Origin: Vesta saturnalis
Taxonomy: Eukaryota; Arthropoda; Insecta; Coleoptera; Lampyridae
Reading direction: 5' to 3'
Assembly: GCA_036346205.1 (NCBI GenBank)
Contig: JARFJB010002195.1
Location: 310,001 to 374,000 of the forward strand
Length of the DNA stretch: 64,000 nucleotides
Position numbers and translations under genes: made by a program. This document shows, one piece after another, positions 1-9,920 of the stretch. Each line of letters starts with the position of its first letter. Positions within the stretch are counted from its first letter, which is position 1. Under the pieces are notes generated by a model. That model was not told the origin of the DNA. It was given only the letters and a program-made list of their open reading frames with translations, and did not search any database.

Positions 1-510
1 TTAGGTTATTTAAAGCAAATTTTAAGAAAACAAAATATTTTACAATGCATGGTAACGGACCTAAATACAAAACTAACAGATATTGAAAATTTTGTTAAAA
101 AAACTCCCAGCTATGAAACAGAAAATGCAGTTGTAGATGACCTAGATTCAATTTTTGTTAAAGTTGAGCATTTACCAGTGCATTCAAATGATGTTCTCCA
201 AGAACTGGAGAATTTCTTATCAGATTATAATGAATTTAATCAAGCAGTAGGTATAAGTTTTTCAGTATACGGTTATTTTAAATTTGTGTATGTGATAGTA
301 TTTGAAGTTAGTTAATCATTTCTTCTTTATTTGACTGTATTAATTGTTACAGGTGAAAAAAATTATGAGGTTAGGAGGGAACTCCACATACGAATTTATA
401 TTTAGAGCTGCAAAGAAGTTAATAACAGATCGATTTGCTGGGACCGAATTTAGCTTTCTTGGGAGAAAGCAAAAACGTAAATTTATCGATTTAAACTGGC
501 ACAGTTGTTA
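1..510 (+). pseudogene. DUF4806 protein, C-terminal part (cut by window edge)
   Basis: Two exons are visible. The first is open from the window edge to 246, followed by a GTAGGT donor; the second runs from 353, after an ACAG acceptor, to a stop at 508-510. The second exon carries the DUF4806 signature: a Lys-Ile-Met-Arg-Leu-Gly-Gly segment followed by an aromatic, helical stretch. The same order (helix rich in RKQN, then the K-x-GG exon) is seen in the better preserved copy at 50823-52503, and the intron sits at the same codon. The final exon with the WLR motif of that copy is not found here. The family's function is unknown; in this window it travels with a TNP2-type transposase. Probably a transposon remnant rather than a host gene. 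Confidence 0.6.
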
Positions 511-773
511 AAAAGTAAGTGCACTTACCAATTACGAAAGGATTTAGATGCTAAATATATGTAACACTGTTGTTTTTTTCGACACAATCTTTATTTTATT
601 TTGAGGGATAAACCAAACATCATGAAAAACTAAAAATTATTATTAATTTTATTAAATACATAAATAATATTATAATAATCATGTAAAACTATTTCAAATT
701 CTACAAAATATTTGTGATGTTTACCTGCACTTGTACACCACTTAAACTCAACTTACCCTATCACTTTTTTCAG

Positions 774-2548
774 GCGCTGCATTAAGGTTATTTGAGAAAA
801 CGGAGAAAGAAGTGGAGAATTTTTTGTAATTTAGTGATTGATGAGATGTCTATAAAACAGCAAATTGAATGGGATGGAAAGACCTACCACGGTTTTGTCG
901 ATATTGGCACAGACTATTATGTAGGCACAGATTTGCCACCAGAAGCGAAAAACGTTTTAGTGTTTTTGTTAGTGGTGCTAAACAACAATTGGAAATTACC
1001 TGTAGGGTACTTTTTGATACAAAGTTTTTCTGGTCAAGAACGTGCTAATTTAATTACTCACTGTTTAAATCTTTGTCATGAAAATCATGTTAACGTAACT
1101 TCATTGACATTTGATGGTGCTGCAGTAAACCTTGGCATGTGCACTGCTTTAGGAGCGTCATTCGATTATGGACATTATTTTCAGCCATACATTTATCATC
1201 CCATCACCAAGGAAACAATTTTTACCATATGGGATGCATGTCACATGCTGAAATTGTTGCGGAACGCACTAGGTGACAAGCCGATCATTATAGACCCAGC
1301 AGGAAATTTCTTCAAAATTTGCAAGAAAATGCTGGCACAAAATTAACAAAACGTCACATTGAATATACAAACGAAAAATGAATATGAAACTGGCTGCACA
1401 GACATTTAGTTTAAGTGTAGCAAATGCGTTATTATTTTGTGAAAAAGAAGTATGCCTTTCAGAGTTTCAAGGGGCCGAGTTTACAGCATATTTCTGTGAA
1501 ATAATAAACAATGTGTTCGATATGTTAAATAGTAGGAATGTCTATTCAAAAAGAGAATTTAATCAATGCATTTCTGAAAAAACATTTATACCTTATAGTG
1601 CATACATTAAACACTGTATTGAATACTTAAGTCAATTACGCACAACAGAAAATATTTTATTAATTAAGTCCTCTAGAAAAACCGGATTTTTGGGAATGAT
1701 AATTTGTCTGCAAAATGTTCTAGATATGTATCAAGCATTATCCACCTCATTGAGTTACCTACTGACCTACAAACTTAGCCAGGACCACTTAGAAGTATTT
1801 TTCTCTGTAGTGAGGAGTTACGGAAGATTCAATAATAATCCAAGTGCCTTACAGTTTACACACATTTATAAACGTATGCTTGTGCGTCATCAGATTAAAG
1901 GATCCGAATCCGGTAACTGTGTTGATTTTGAATCTGTATCTATTCTGCACGTGACCTCACAAACTCACGACAAAGTTGATTCTTTACTAACAAATACAAA
2001 CACAACAAAACAAAATGAAACTAGTGATGATCCCTTATTTGAACATTATTATTTTGATACTATGGCCATTAATACATACATAGACAGTGTAATTGGTTAT
2101 ATAGCAGGGTTCGTTGCAAGAAATGTACTCAAAAATATTGAATGTGAGATATGCTCAAATGCACTTACAGGTGACCGGTGACTTTCAGTATTACAAAATA
2201 TTAAAAGGCCTCATAAAAGCTTCTAAGAGTGTATTTGATATTTGTCTAACTGCTGAACGAGTTTGTAGACAAAATGAAAACATATTTTCAAGGAACATTA
2301 ATAATGTTACATTATTCTTATTAGTTAGAATTAAGCGATTGTTAGTATCTAATATATTTAATTCAGATACAATGCTCCAGCATATATTAAACCACGATTA
2401 TTTAAGTAACCATAGGAATCAATTAATAGACTTAGTTATTTCCACATATCTGAAGTTGAGGCTTCATCATTATGCAAAAACTTTATCGGTAAAACGGGAC
2501 AGGATTCGGCAAAAGTACAATCACATAATATTGTTCAACAATCAGTAG
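774..2548 (+). pseudogene. P-element/THAP9-like transposase, 5'-truncated and frameshifted
   Basis: Three overlapping open segments (792-1346, 1378-2181, 2114-2548) together give a P-superfamily transposase without its N-terminal THAP finger. Catalytic-core motifs appear in order: IDEMSI (first Asp), FDGAAVN (second Asp), WDACHMLKLLRN, and LSQDHLEVFFSVVR (region of the last Glu). The C-terminus is basic. Frame changes lie near 1347-1377 and 2160-2180. A CAG acceptor at 771-773 suggests the 774 edge is an exon start whose upstream exons are missing. P transposases cut and paste DNA in a GTP-dependent way; this copy cannot encode a full enzyme. Terminal repeats were not found. Confidence 0.8.
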
Positions 2549-2587
2549 TGCTTTCAATTGATAGCTTATATGCATCTTATTTTAACC

Positions 2588-2812
2588 CCTAGTCTATACC
2601 TGAGGTCTTTTGAGACCCCACTAGTTTATTTTTTACAAATATTTATGTCTAATGTAAAGATAACTTTCCGAAACTTTAGATATGCTATTAGTGAATGTTT
2701 GGCTAGAATTAGGTGCATTGTCATAATGTTAGTAAAAGCGGTATAACACTAATTCCCATTTTTATTATGTGGGTCAACAAAGACCCCAGGTATAGAGTAT
2801 GTTATTTTGATT
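2588..2812. repeat. Short inverted-repeat element (piggyBac-like end motif)
   Basis: CTATACCTGAGGTCTTTTGA at about 2595 is matched in inverse by a copy near 2771-2800 (AAAGACCCCAGGTATAGAGT). Each arm also contains a small GGTCT/AGACC hairpin. A third copy, in the orientation of the right arm, lies at about 6197-6235. The left arm follows TTAA, which is the piggyBac target, but the right flank is TTAT. Calling this a piggyBac-type MITE is therefore only a suggestion. No coding potential in between. Confidence 0.35.
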
Positions 2813-3192
2813 TTTATTCTTGAATTTATTACTGGTATCGCTCTTGCATGTGAATTATGACAATTACACAAATACAAATTTAAGATTGATATTTCTTGAA
2901 CTAGGATGCATTGTTGTGCAGTGAATTCCCTTTCAGTTTGCGGTAAGCCCTTATCAGACTATGCATCTTTTCCTGCGCAACAGCAGATGCTGCAACTTTG
3001 ATGCGGCATCAAAAAAATGCACAAGTAATCCCACTGCATGCATCCATGATGCATTGACATGCGTCTATATGTTCTAAACCAACCAAACAAAAATTGTGTG
3101 CCCTAAAAATTATTCTAACCTCGCATTTATACTCGTGTCACACCTCGTATTTTATTTCGTTTCCTCGTGGTCACTCGTTATTATAGCTTAAA

Positions 3193-4467
3193 ATAGAAAG
3201 TGGAGCTGAAATTGCTTTATTATCATTAATTATCGGCGCCAGTACTCTATTGTTATTGCCATGTTCACGAAGAAGATGGTGGGTGAGGCCCTGGATAGCC
3301 AAAAGGAATGAACGCGGCAGTTTTCGATTAGTAAATGAAGAATTTGAGGAATGTTCAGATTTAGGAAGTTTTCGAAATTATCTGAGAATGGACAGGAAAA
3401 CTTTTAATATGTGATTAAAAATGGTTGAAGCCGATATTACTAAACAAAATACGCATTTAAGGGATTCAATATCTGCCTCTGATAGACTAACCCTGATCCT
3501 TAGATATTTGGCAACAGGCGAATCTTTTCAAAGCCTTCATTATTCTTTTAGAATTGGCCAATCAACAATTAGTGAAATAATACCAGAAACATGTCGAAGT
3601 ATATACATGAGATTAAAAGATGATTATCTCAAGGTATAATTCTCACATTATCATATACAGTAATTCTCTACTAAATTTAAATGCATTTTGTTATAGACTC
3701 CACGTACTACGGCCAAGTGGCTGAATATTTCTCAAAGATTTGAAGATAGATGGAATCTTCCAAATGTTCTAGCCGCAATGGATGGTAAACATATTTGTTT
3801 TCGTCCACTTAGATCTGCAGGCTCGAGCTATTATAACTATAAACAGCAGAACAGCATAGTTTTACTTGCATTGGCAGATGCAGATTACAAATTTTTATAT
3901 GTTGATGTTGGCACAAATGGTAGAATTTCTGACGGAGGAGTTTTTCATAGAAGTAGTTTGAACAATGCAATAACCACAAATTCTTTGAATTTTCCTAAGG
4001 AAAGACCTTTGACTGGTAGAAGAACACCTGTTCCATTTGTAATTACTGCGGATGCTGCTTTCCCCCTGACACATAACATTTTGAAGCCATTTCCATATAG
4101 AAATATGTCTTGGCCACAGCGTGTATTTAATTATAGATTAAGTCGAGCAAGAAGAATAATAGAGAATGCATTTGAAATTCTTACAAATAAATGGAGATGC
4201 TTGCTAAATACCATCCAATTACCTGTAGAAAAAGTGGAACTAATTACCCTAACATGCTGTGCCCTACATAATTTTTTAAGAGTGCATTGTCCATTGAGTT
4301 GTGAAGATCAGGAAGATGCTGGAGTTAATCGTCGCTATACGTTCAAATATGGACTAAGTCAGCAAGCAGGAAACCGAGCAAGTAGGCATGCAATTGATGT
4401 TCGTAATGAATTTATGGAATACGTAAATAATGAAGGAGTTGTACCATGGCAAAATGCTTTAGCATAA
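3193..4467 (+). pseudogene. Harbinger transposase (HARBI1-like nuclease), one in-frame stop
   Basis: The open frame runs from about 3193 through an N-terminal RRRWWVRPWIAKRN motif typical of Harbinger transposases, hits a TGA at 3412-3414, then continues. An intron at 3634-3696 (AAG|GTATAA...TTATAG) is needed to join the two halves; the second exon runs from 3697 to a stop at 4467. DDE_Tnp_4 motifs are present: AAMDGKHICF (first Asp), ITADAAFPL (second Asp) and RIIENAFEIL (Glu). An HTH-like stretch (DRLTLILRYLATGESFQSL) precedes them. The start codon is uncertain because the expected ATG position reads ATA. Apart from that and the TGA the protein is full length. It would act with the MADF partner on the opposite strand. 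Confidence 0.88.
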
Positions 4468-4621
4468 GCATAAATTTTCTTTTTAAATTTAATTTGTAGC
4501 TTAGTAATTAGGTTAATTAGTAATTAGTTTCACGTATTAACACAATTCCAGATTATCAAAATCAAAATTAAACAATGTTGTATTTATTTAACATTCTATA
4601 TTTATTAATCTATTATTATTT

Positions 4622-5443
4622 ATTTAGTTGGTAGCATCCAACTCTTGCGCATCCATAACTAAATTAAAAATTTTTTCCCTTCGAATTGCGTCATTTTTTA
4701 TTTTTCCCAATTCTAAAGATATATTTCTAAAATTAAAAAGTTATGTCAAAAGGTTAATCACTGAATTATTGGTCACTTGCCTTCTAAAACAATCCAGCTC
4801 ATTATCATTTTGAATAGTGCTCAATCTTTCTGAGGCACTTGTAATCAAGTCGAAAGCAGTGCATTGTAGCTCAGGCTGTGAAATTTTCCTCTTCTTCGGC
4901 AATGTTGGCGTCACTGTGCCCCCCGATCGACTTGTTTCGGGACTTATAACTCTAGGGCTTAATTGTGTAGTTCGTCTATGCTGCCTTCAAATATAATTTC
5001 TGGTTCCATACTATCTGTGATTTCCAATTCATCTACGGTGAGGTTTGAAGTCGACTCACGTACTTGTGAAGAATCGTGAAGAAAATGAAGTAATGAAAAA
5101 CACCACAATTTTGGAGTATACACATCTTGACTGCCGCATCCACTTCTCTGGCTATCCTTATATTTTTTAACCTCTTTTAAATATTGAGCTCTTAGAACTA
5201 AAAAAAATAAATGTACAAATATTTTCATACTAATATAATATATAACATACCGTGAATTTTTTTATTAATCTCTTCAATTGTGATCGTCACTGGATATTTA
5301 GTTTCCAGTTCTTGTTTTATATGCAATAATGCATCATGGCGTTTATTTTTTAGTTTGTATTCCTTCAAATGACTCATATAGAGCACTTGTTGGCTTTCAT
5401 ATAATTGAATTAATAATTCTGTAATTTCTCTACTCCATTCCAT
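4622..5443 (-). pseudogene. MADF-domain accessory protein of the Harbinger element
   Basis: Exon 1 (5443-5251) begins MEWSREITELLIQLYESQQV, a MADF/Myb-like trihelix start. A short intron leads to exon 2 from 5197 downward, which continues the domain (LRAQYLKEVKKYKD). Exon 2 stops at 4959, but homologous-looking text continues in another frame to about 4622: an SPETSRSGGTVTP stretch, then KKRKIS, then a BESS-like helix. This indicates a frameshift near 4985. Harbinger transposases need such a partner for nuclear import and terminal binding. It is convergent with the transposase and shares the element's ends. Confidence 0.72.
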
Positions 5444-5732
5444 CGCGATTTAATTAAATAGGTATACCTTCACTGCCTTCGCAAATAAATTATGCACACA
5501 CGGAATGTGACATGGAACGATGACGTTTTTTATTGTTAAGTTGGCGATTCTGAATGTTACTAAATAAGTAACTATAAATGCATGCAACTCATACAAAAAA
5601 TAGAACATGTTCTATTTCCATGCATCACGGTTACAGCATCAAAATTGCGCAGTGTAATAACAAAAAATGCAGCAACTGTGATGCGGCATCAAAGTTGCAG
5701 CAACAGAAATGCATAGTCTGATAAGGGCTGTA

Positions 5733-6655
5733 GACTTCTGCTGAAATAAGTTCATTTGTCTTGTTATGGATAATTTTAATATAAATTTTAAGAGAGGTTA
5801 TAACTAGAGTCATTTTGTTACTTTACTAATTATTAGTCACTGTATATTATTATCTGAAAAGTTTTTGTTCAATGTACCTTTATTAAAATATTCTTAATTT
5901 TACTCATGTTTGATTATAATACCCTGTATAATGACTTTCAGACAAGAGTCATTTTGCTAATTTACTAATTATTAGTCACTGTATTTTATTACTATTAGAT
6001 TTACGGAGTTCTAAGTTGTTAAAAAAACCAGTGCAATGTATTTGTGAAAATTATGTGCAGTTAATTTTTAATTTGTATTGTTTAACCGTAAATAAACCCA
6101 TATGCTTCTCTAAACATTTCAATAATTACAAAAAATCATGAAACAATGCAGTAATTATCCTCATAAATTCCTGCTTTAAGTTAGTTGAAAGATATTTATC
6201 TGGGGTTAGAAAAGACTCCAGGTATAGAGTACGCTTCTATTTGAAGTGGCAAGATTTTTAGCCAATAACCCAAAAATATTTATTTTAGTACATTTACAAA
6301 TCAAATTTATACTTGACACTGACAGTATTGTTTGTAGTTGTGTTACTTTCTTTCTTATTCTGTGTTACTCGTTAGTAAAATATGCGCACGCGCGCATGCT
6401 AGTATTTGTAAAAATAGCCATGTCTAAATATTTTAGTTAAAATCTTATTTTTATTAAATTTACCGCCAAAATACCTGAATGTATTCTGCAAAAGGATGCC
6501 TTCTCAGCTACCATGTTTGCTTTGATGAACTTTATTTATTATTTTCTTATTACATTACACCAATAGATCAAATCTAGGTGTAAGTTACTGTTAACTGGTC
6601 TAGTTCATTTAGTGCTCTCGTTCATTTAGTTTCAAACATTAAACAATTTTTCATT
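5733..6655. other. AT-rich spacer, no gene recognised
   Basis: Stop-rich on both strands. A direct repeat of about 50 bp (GAGTCATTTTGTTACTTTAC and following) occurs near 5801-5850 and again at 5945-5995. One arm of the CTATACCTG repeat described at 2588-2812 sits at 6197-6235. This could be the other half of an older element into which the Harbinger at 2946-5729 jumped. Confidence 0.4.
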
Positions 6656-6659
6656 TTAT

Positions 6660-6860
6660 TGCCTACAGAAAGTATGCCCACAAGTAGCCACAGGTTCTTT
6701 CTTGATAGTCCTGTGTTGTCGGGCTAACTCATCAGCTTTCTCATTGTCTTTCTTTCCAGCATGGCCTTTAATCCATACGAGCTCGAGGATATTGCTGTTT
6801 GTCACTTGCTCAATTTAGACATTCAAATTTTTGTCAGCAGTCTGAGATAAATCTAATCAT
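6660..6860 (-). pseudogene. LINE RNase H domain fragment
   Basis: Read on the minus strand, this stretch encodes a frame with VWIKGHAGKKDNEKADELAR. This is the C-terminal His/Asp region of RNase H as found at the end of many non-LTR retrotransposon pol genes (consensus W-x-GH-x-G-x-x-GNE-x-ADELA). A stop lies just upstream and the rest of pol is absent. It is unrelated to the LINE at 7605-13230, which lies in the other orientation and shows no RNase H. Confidence 0.75.
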
Positions 6861-6869
6861 AAAAGTGAA

Positions 6870-7412
6870 AATGTCCCTTTCGTTATCCGGAACCTTAGAT
6901 CATATACACTCATGATCTACGTCCGGAACTATGTACAAAATCATCACATCTTCAGTATTAAATTTACAGGAATTGTTCGATCCTATTTAGAAGTAATCTA
7001 CGCCTATGGATTTTGGATATGGAAACCGGGTTTAAAGTACGCATGTGCAGATCGCCTTTAAAGAATAAGAAAATATCGTTTTTCTGTCTGGCATCTTGGC
7101 CCGTTTTCTGTACATGGAAAGAAGGGCTAATGCTCTATCTACGGAGTATATATGATCTAAGTATGCAGTAAACAAATATAACCTAACAAATATTTTCAAG
7201 AGCATTACATACCTGGCCAACTGTATCATATGGGGAATGTATAGAGAAAAAGATGTATCACCATCTCTTTTATTTGGCTTCAAAATTTGCACATTGTACG
7301 ATGTATGGTTAGCATTATATACCTAGTAATTATATGGGAAATCACATGCCAGTTTGACAGTACCGCAGCATATGAAAGTAATTATAAATATAAATTTTTT
7401 TAAAATAAAGGT
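6870..7412. other. Spacer without a recognised gene
   Basis: I see only short frames, including an 86-codon reverse one at 7032-7292 that matches nothing I recognise. The N-terminal half of the Myb-like gene that starts to be readable at about 7413 should lie here or further left, but I could not identify it. Confidence 0.3.
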
Positions 7413-7604
7413 GTGTATACAAATTACTTGCATTTAGATGCTCAACAGTCCACTGCAAAAGAAGCTGTTGCAATGATGACAGATGATCCAACGTTCGAAA
7501 TTCATTTTGAAACCAAAGAGAATGAAGGTGCAAATATAAATACACCTTGTTACAAATTTAGTTATATTGTCACTTCATTTCAAACTTTACCAACATCAAC
7601 ATCA
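7413..7604 (+). pseudogene. Myb-like Harbinger accessory protein, 5' part
   Basis: The frame contains LDAQQSTAKEAVAMMTDDPT and continues to ...TLPTSTS at 7604, where the LINE begins. The exon probably starts after the TTTAG at about 7433-7437; upstream exons with the SANT/trihelix domain are not seen. The frame (codon starting at 7593) is the same as that of the downstream part at 13232, with the duplicated ACATCAACATCA read as Thr-Ser-Thr-Ser on both sides. Confidence 0.65.
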
Positions 7605-7676
7605 GCCTTCGGGCACACAGGCGATTATAGAGTTTTATCCGATTCATGCAACACATAAAGAGATATTAACGCGATT

Positions 7677-7680
<4 letters not shown>

Positions 7681-7722
<42 letters not shown>

Positions 7723-7742
7723 AGAGAGAGAGAGAGAGAGAG
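7681..7742. repeat. (TA)20 then (AG)11 microsatellite in LINE 5' UTR
   Basis: Uninterrupted TA dinucleotides from 7681 to 7720 pass directly into AG dinucleotides to 7742. Confidence 0.98.
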
Positions 7743-7953
7743 TATATTTAGGACTTATAATCGCTACTACGAACTGTGTTCTACAGTACTACCTCCTCGA
7801 GGTGAAGGTGGAAACCACACAAAGCTAACGGCCCCTTATGGGGCCGCAATAAACACCCTTTGTAGGGCCAAAGTACTAACGGTAGCTGGTTAGGAGCAGA
7901 AGTGCTCAGACAATTACTTAACGCTTGTAACGCGAGTAAAAAGACACGTAAAA

Positions 7954-9920
7954 ATGAGTGACAGTGACGCAGACATAAGTGTAACTAGGCATACAAGTGC
8001 AAAGACTTCCCATAAAAGGAAGAAACAAGAAGAAAGTCCAGAACTTTCGAGGGTACAGCAACCCGAAAACATGGAGGATCTAGTAATCACAATACAAAAT
8101 AGCTATCTAGACCTTATAAACTTCACGGACACGATGGACCCAGGCAGCAGGCTAGCTCAGGGTAAAAAATTAGAACTCAAAGAAAGAATAACCAGATTAG
8201 CATTCGTACAAGCGGAGCTAATCGGTCAAAATAAGATGCTTAAGCAGCAAAATATTGAACTGTCAACGCAGCTTGAAAAAGTTAAAAGAGAGGCGCAAGC
8301 AAAGCCCCAAATTGCAATGCCATCCTACGCGAGTATGGCCAGTAGACCTACTAGCCAGAAAGCGGAAAAGGTGGCAAAACTTACAGCTAGTAAAACAAAC
8401 ACAATATTTATAACCTCAAAATCAGGTGAAGACGCCAAAAAAGTACAAGAGACATTTACCAAGATCATAAATCCAGCGCAACAAAAATTAAGAATAAAAA
8501 GCCTTAGAACGTTAAATAAAGCACTAATCATTGAAACAGACTCTGAGAAAGATGCACAACAAATTCTCACAAACGAAAAACTAAATGAAACTCTTAAATG
8601 CGAAAAATCAAGGAGGAAAAATCCTCTAACCATATTCTACGACATCCCAACCTATATCAAGGAAGAAGATGTCAAGAATATGATCTTCCAACAAAATTTT
8701 GCGGAAATAATAAACAAGGAAGAATATGAAAAAGACCTGAAAATAAGATTCAAAACGGGACCAAGGGGCGAGCCCACGCATCACATGGTAGCGGAGGTGA
8801 GCTCTAAGATCAGAAATCTTATAATTGGAATAGGAAAAATATACATTGAATACAGTGCAATAACTGCTAAAGATTATTTGGTAGTACCGAAATGTTTACG
8901 GTGTCAGGACTTTGCCCATGTGTCTAAGCACTGCCCGAAAACAAAAGAGACGCGCGGACACTGCGGAGCAGAAAACGAGAAAGACTCAGAACACAAAAAG
9001 GCTAACTGCCCAAATAAAAACCAACCCCCAGTCTGCATACCATATAGGAATAGGGGGAAAAGATGTACTGGCGATATAAAATCATGATGGACAGACTTAT
9101 ACAGAAAACCGATTATGGGGACTAAAAGCAACGACAAAATTAACCGCGAACTAATAACACAGAGCGGAGACCATCACACTCTTAGCGAGGACATAGAACA
9201 AGACTTGAACACAAACACAAACATAAATTCCAAAAACATGAAAAAACACAAACCTCCTTCAGAGGTGAAAAGAAATAAAATGAAAGCCGAAAAACATCAG
9301 GCCAAACACAATCGAAATGTAACAACAAGGGATTCAAAGACACAAACCGAATACCACAAAACTAAAAAACCAACAGGTAAAACGAAAACAAAGTACTTCT
9401 GGAATACAATAAAAGCATGTGTAGGAATACAAACAAATAATAGAGCAAATAAAGACAACTGCATAGAACAGCCTGCAGTAGCATTGGAAAATGTTCCAGA
9501 AGTGGTAACAGACACAAAAGACAACTATACAACAACATAAGTAGAGAAAGCAGTAGAGGGAACAAATCCAGCCGGAATTTACTCCAGGATAGAAACCTCA
9601 ATGAGGCTAGCTAGACTGGAGGAACCGGTGATACTGACAACAGCTTTAAGACACATTACAAGACAGGACACGCGAGAGGAGAGAGAATAACTTTCCCGAC
9701 TCTCGAAGCCATAGACAGAATGCAACTTAAGACAAACGGACTACCGACAAACACACAAGAGCTTAAAGCACTAATACAACATGTCTTTGACCGACGAAAC
9801 GAACCAATAGACTTTGAAAAAGTATTTAAGCAATTTGTAATGGCGCACGGGATAATCTCCATGGACCACGGCAAACCATGGCCACATTGTGCAATGCACT
9901 CCAGAAACACCGATGGCTGA
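7954..9920 (+). pseudogene. LINE ORF1 (gag-like nucleic-acid-binding protein)
   Basis: The first open part (7954-9087) starts MSDSDADISVTRH, has a basic, coiled N-terminal half, and ends with CCHC knuckles: CLRCQDFAHVSKHC, then a second one with its first Cys spacing altered (RGHCGAEN...HKKANC). After a stop at 9085-9087 the region continues as a Lys/Asn-rich open frame (9115-9540) and a last piece (9720-9920). The ORF1 stop at 9918-9920 overlaps the ORF2 ATG at 9913-9915 by a few bases, an arrangement common in R1-clade elements. The protein would coat LINE RNA. At least two stops or frameshifts interrupt it. Confidence 0.82.

Larger units (their letters stand above)
2946..5729. mobile_element. 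PIF/Harbinger DNA transposon, structurally complete
   Basis: A perfect 21-bp terminal inverted repeat starts AGCCCTTATCAGACTATGCA (2946-2966) and is matched at 5709-5729. Less perfect subterminal similarity continues inward (TGCTGCAACTTTGATGC). The element is flanked by GTA at 2943-2945 and 5730-5732. A 3-bp duplication is typical of Harbinger, though TWA is the usual target. It holds a forward transposase gene and a reverse MADF gene in the usual convergent arrangement. The transposase has one premature stop, so the copy looks non-autonomous but fairly young. Confidence 0.92.

Noticed and set aside
5631..5813. 60-codon reverse frame spanning the Harbinger right end
   Set aside because: Crosses the terminal repeat and has no family resemblance.
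8325..9601. Several reverse frames of 75-102 codons opposite LINE ORF1
   Set aside because: Shadows of the A-rich coding strand; hydrophobic Phe/Leu/Ser composition is the mirror of Lys/Asn-rich ORF1.
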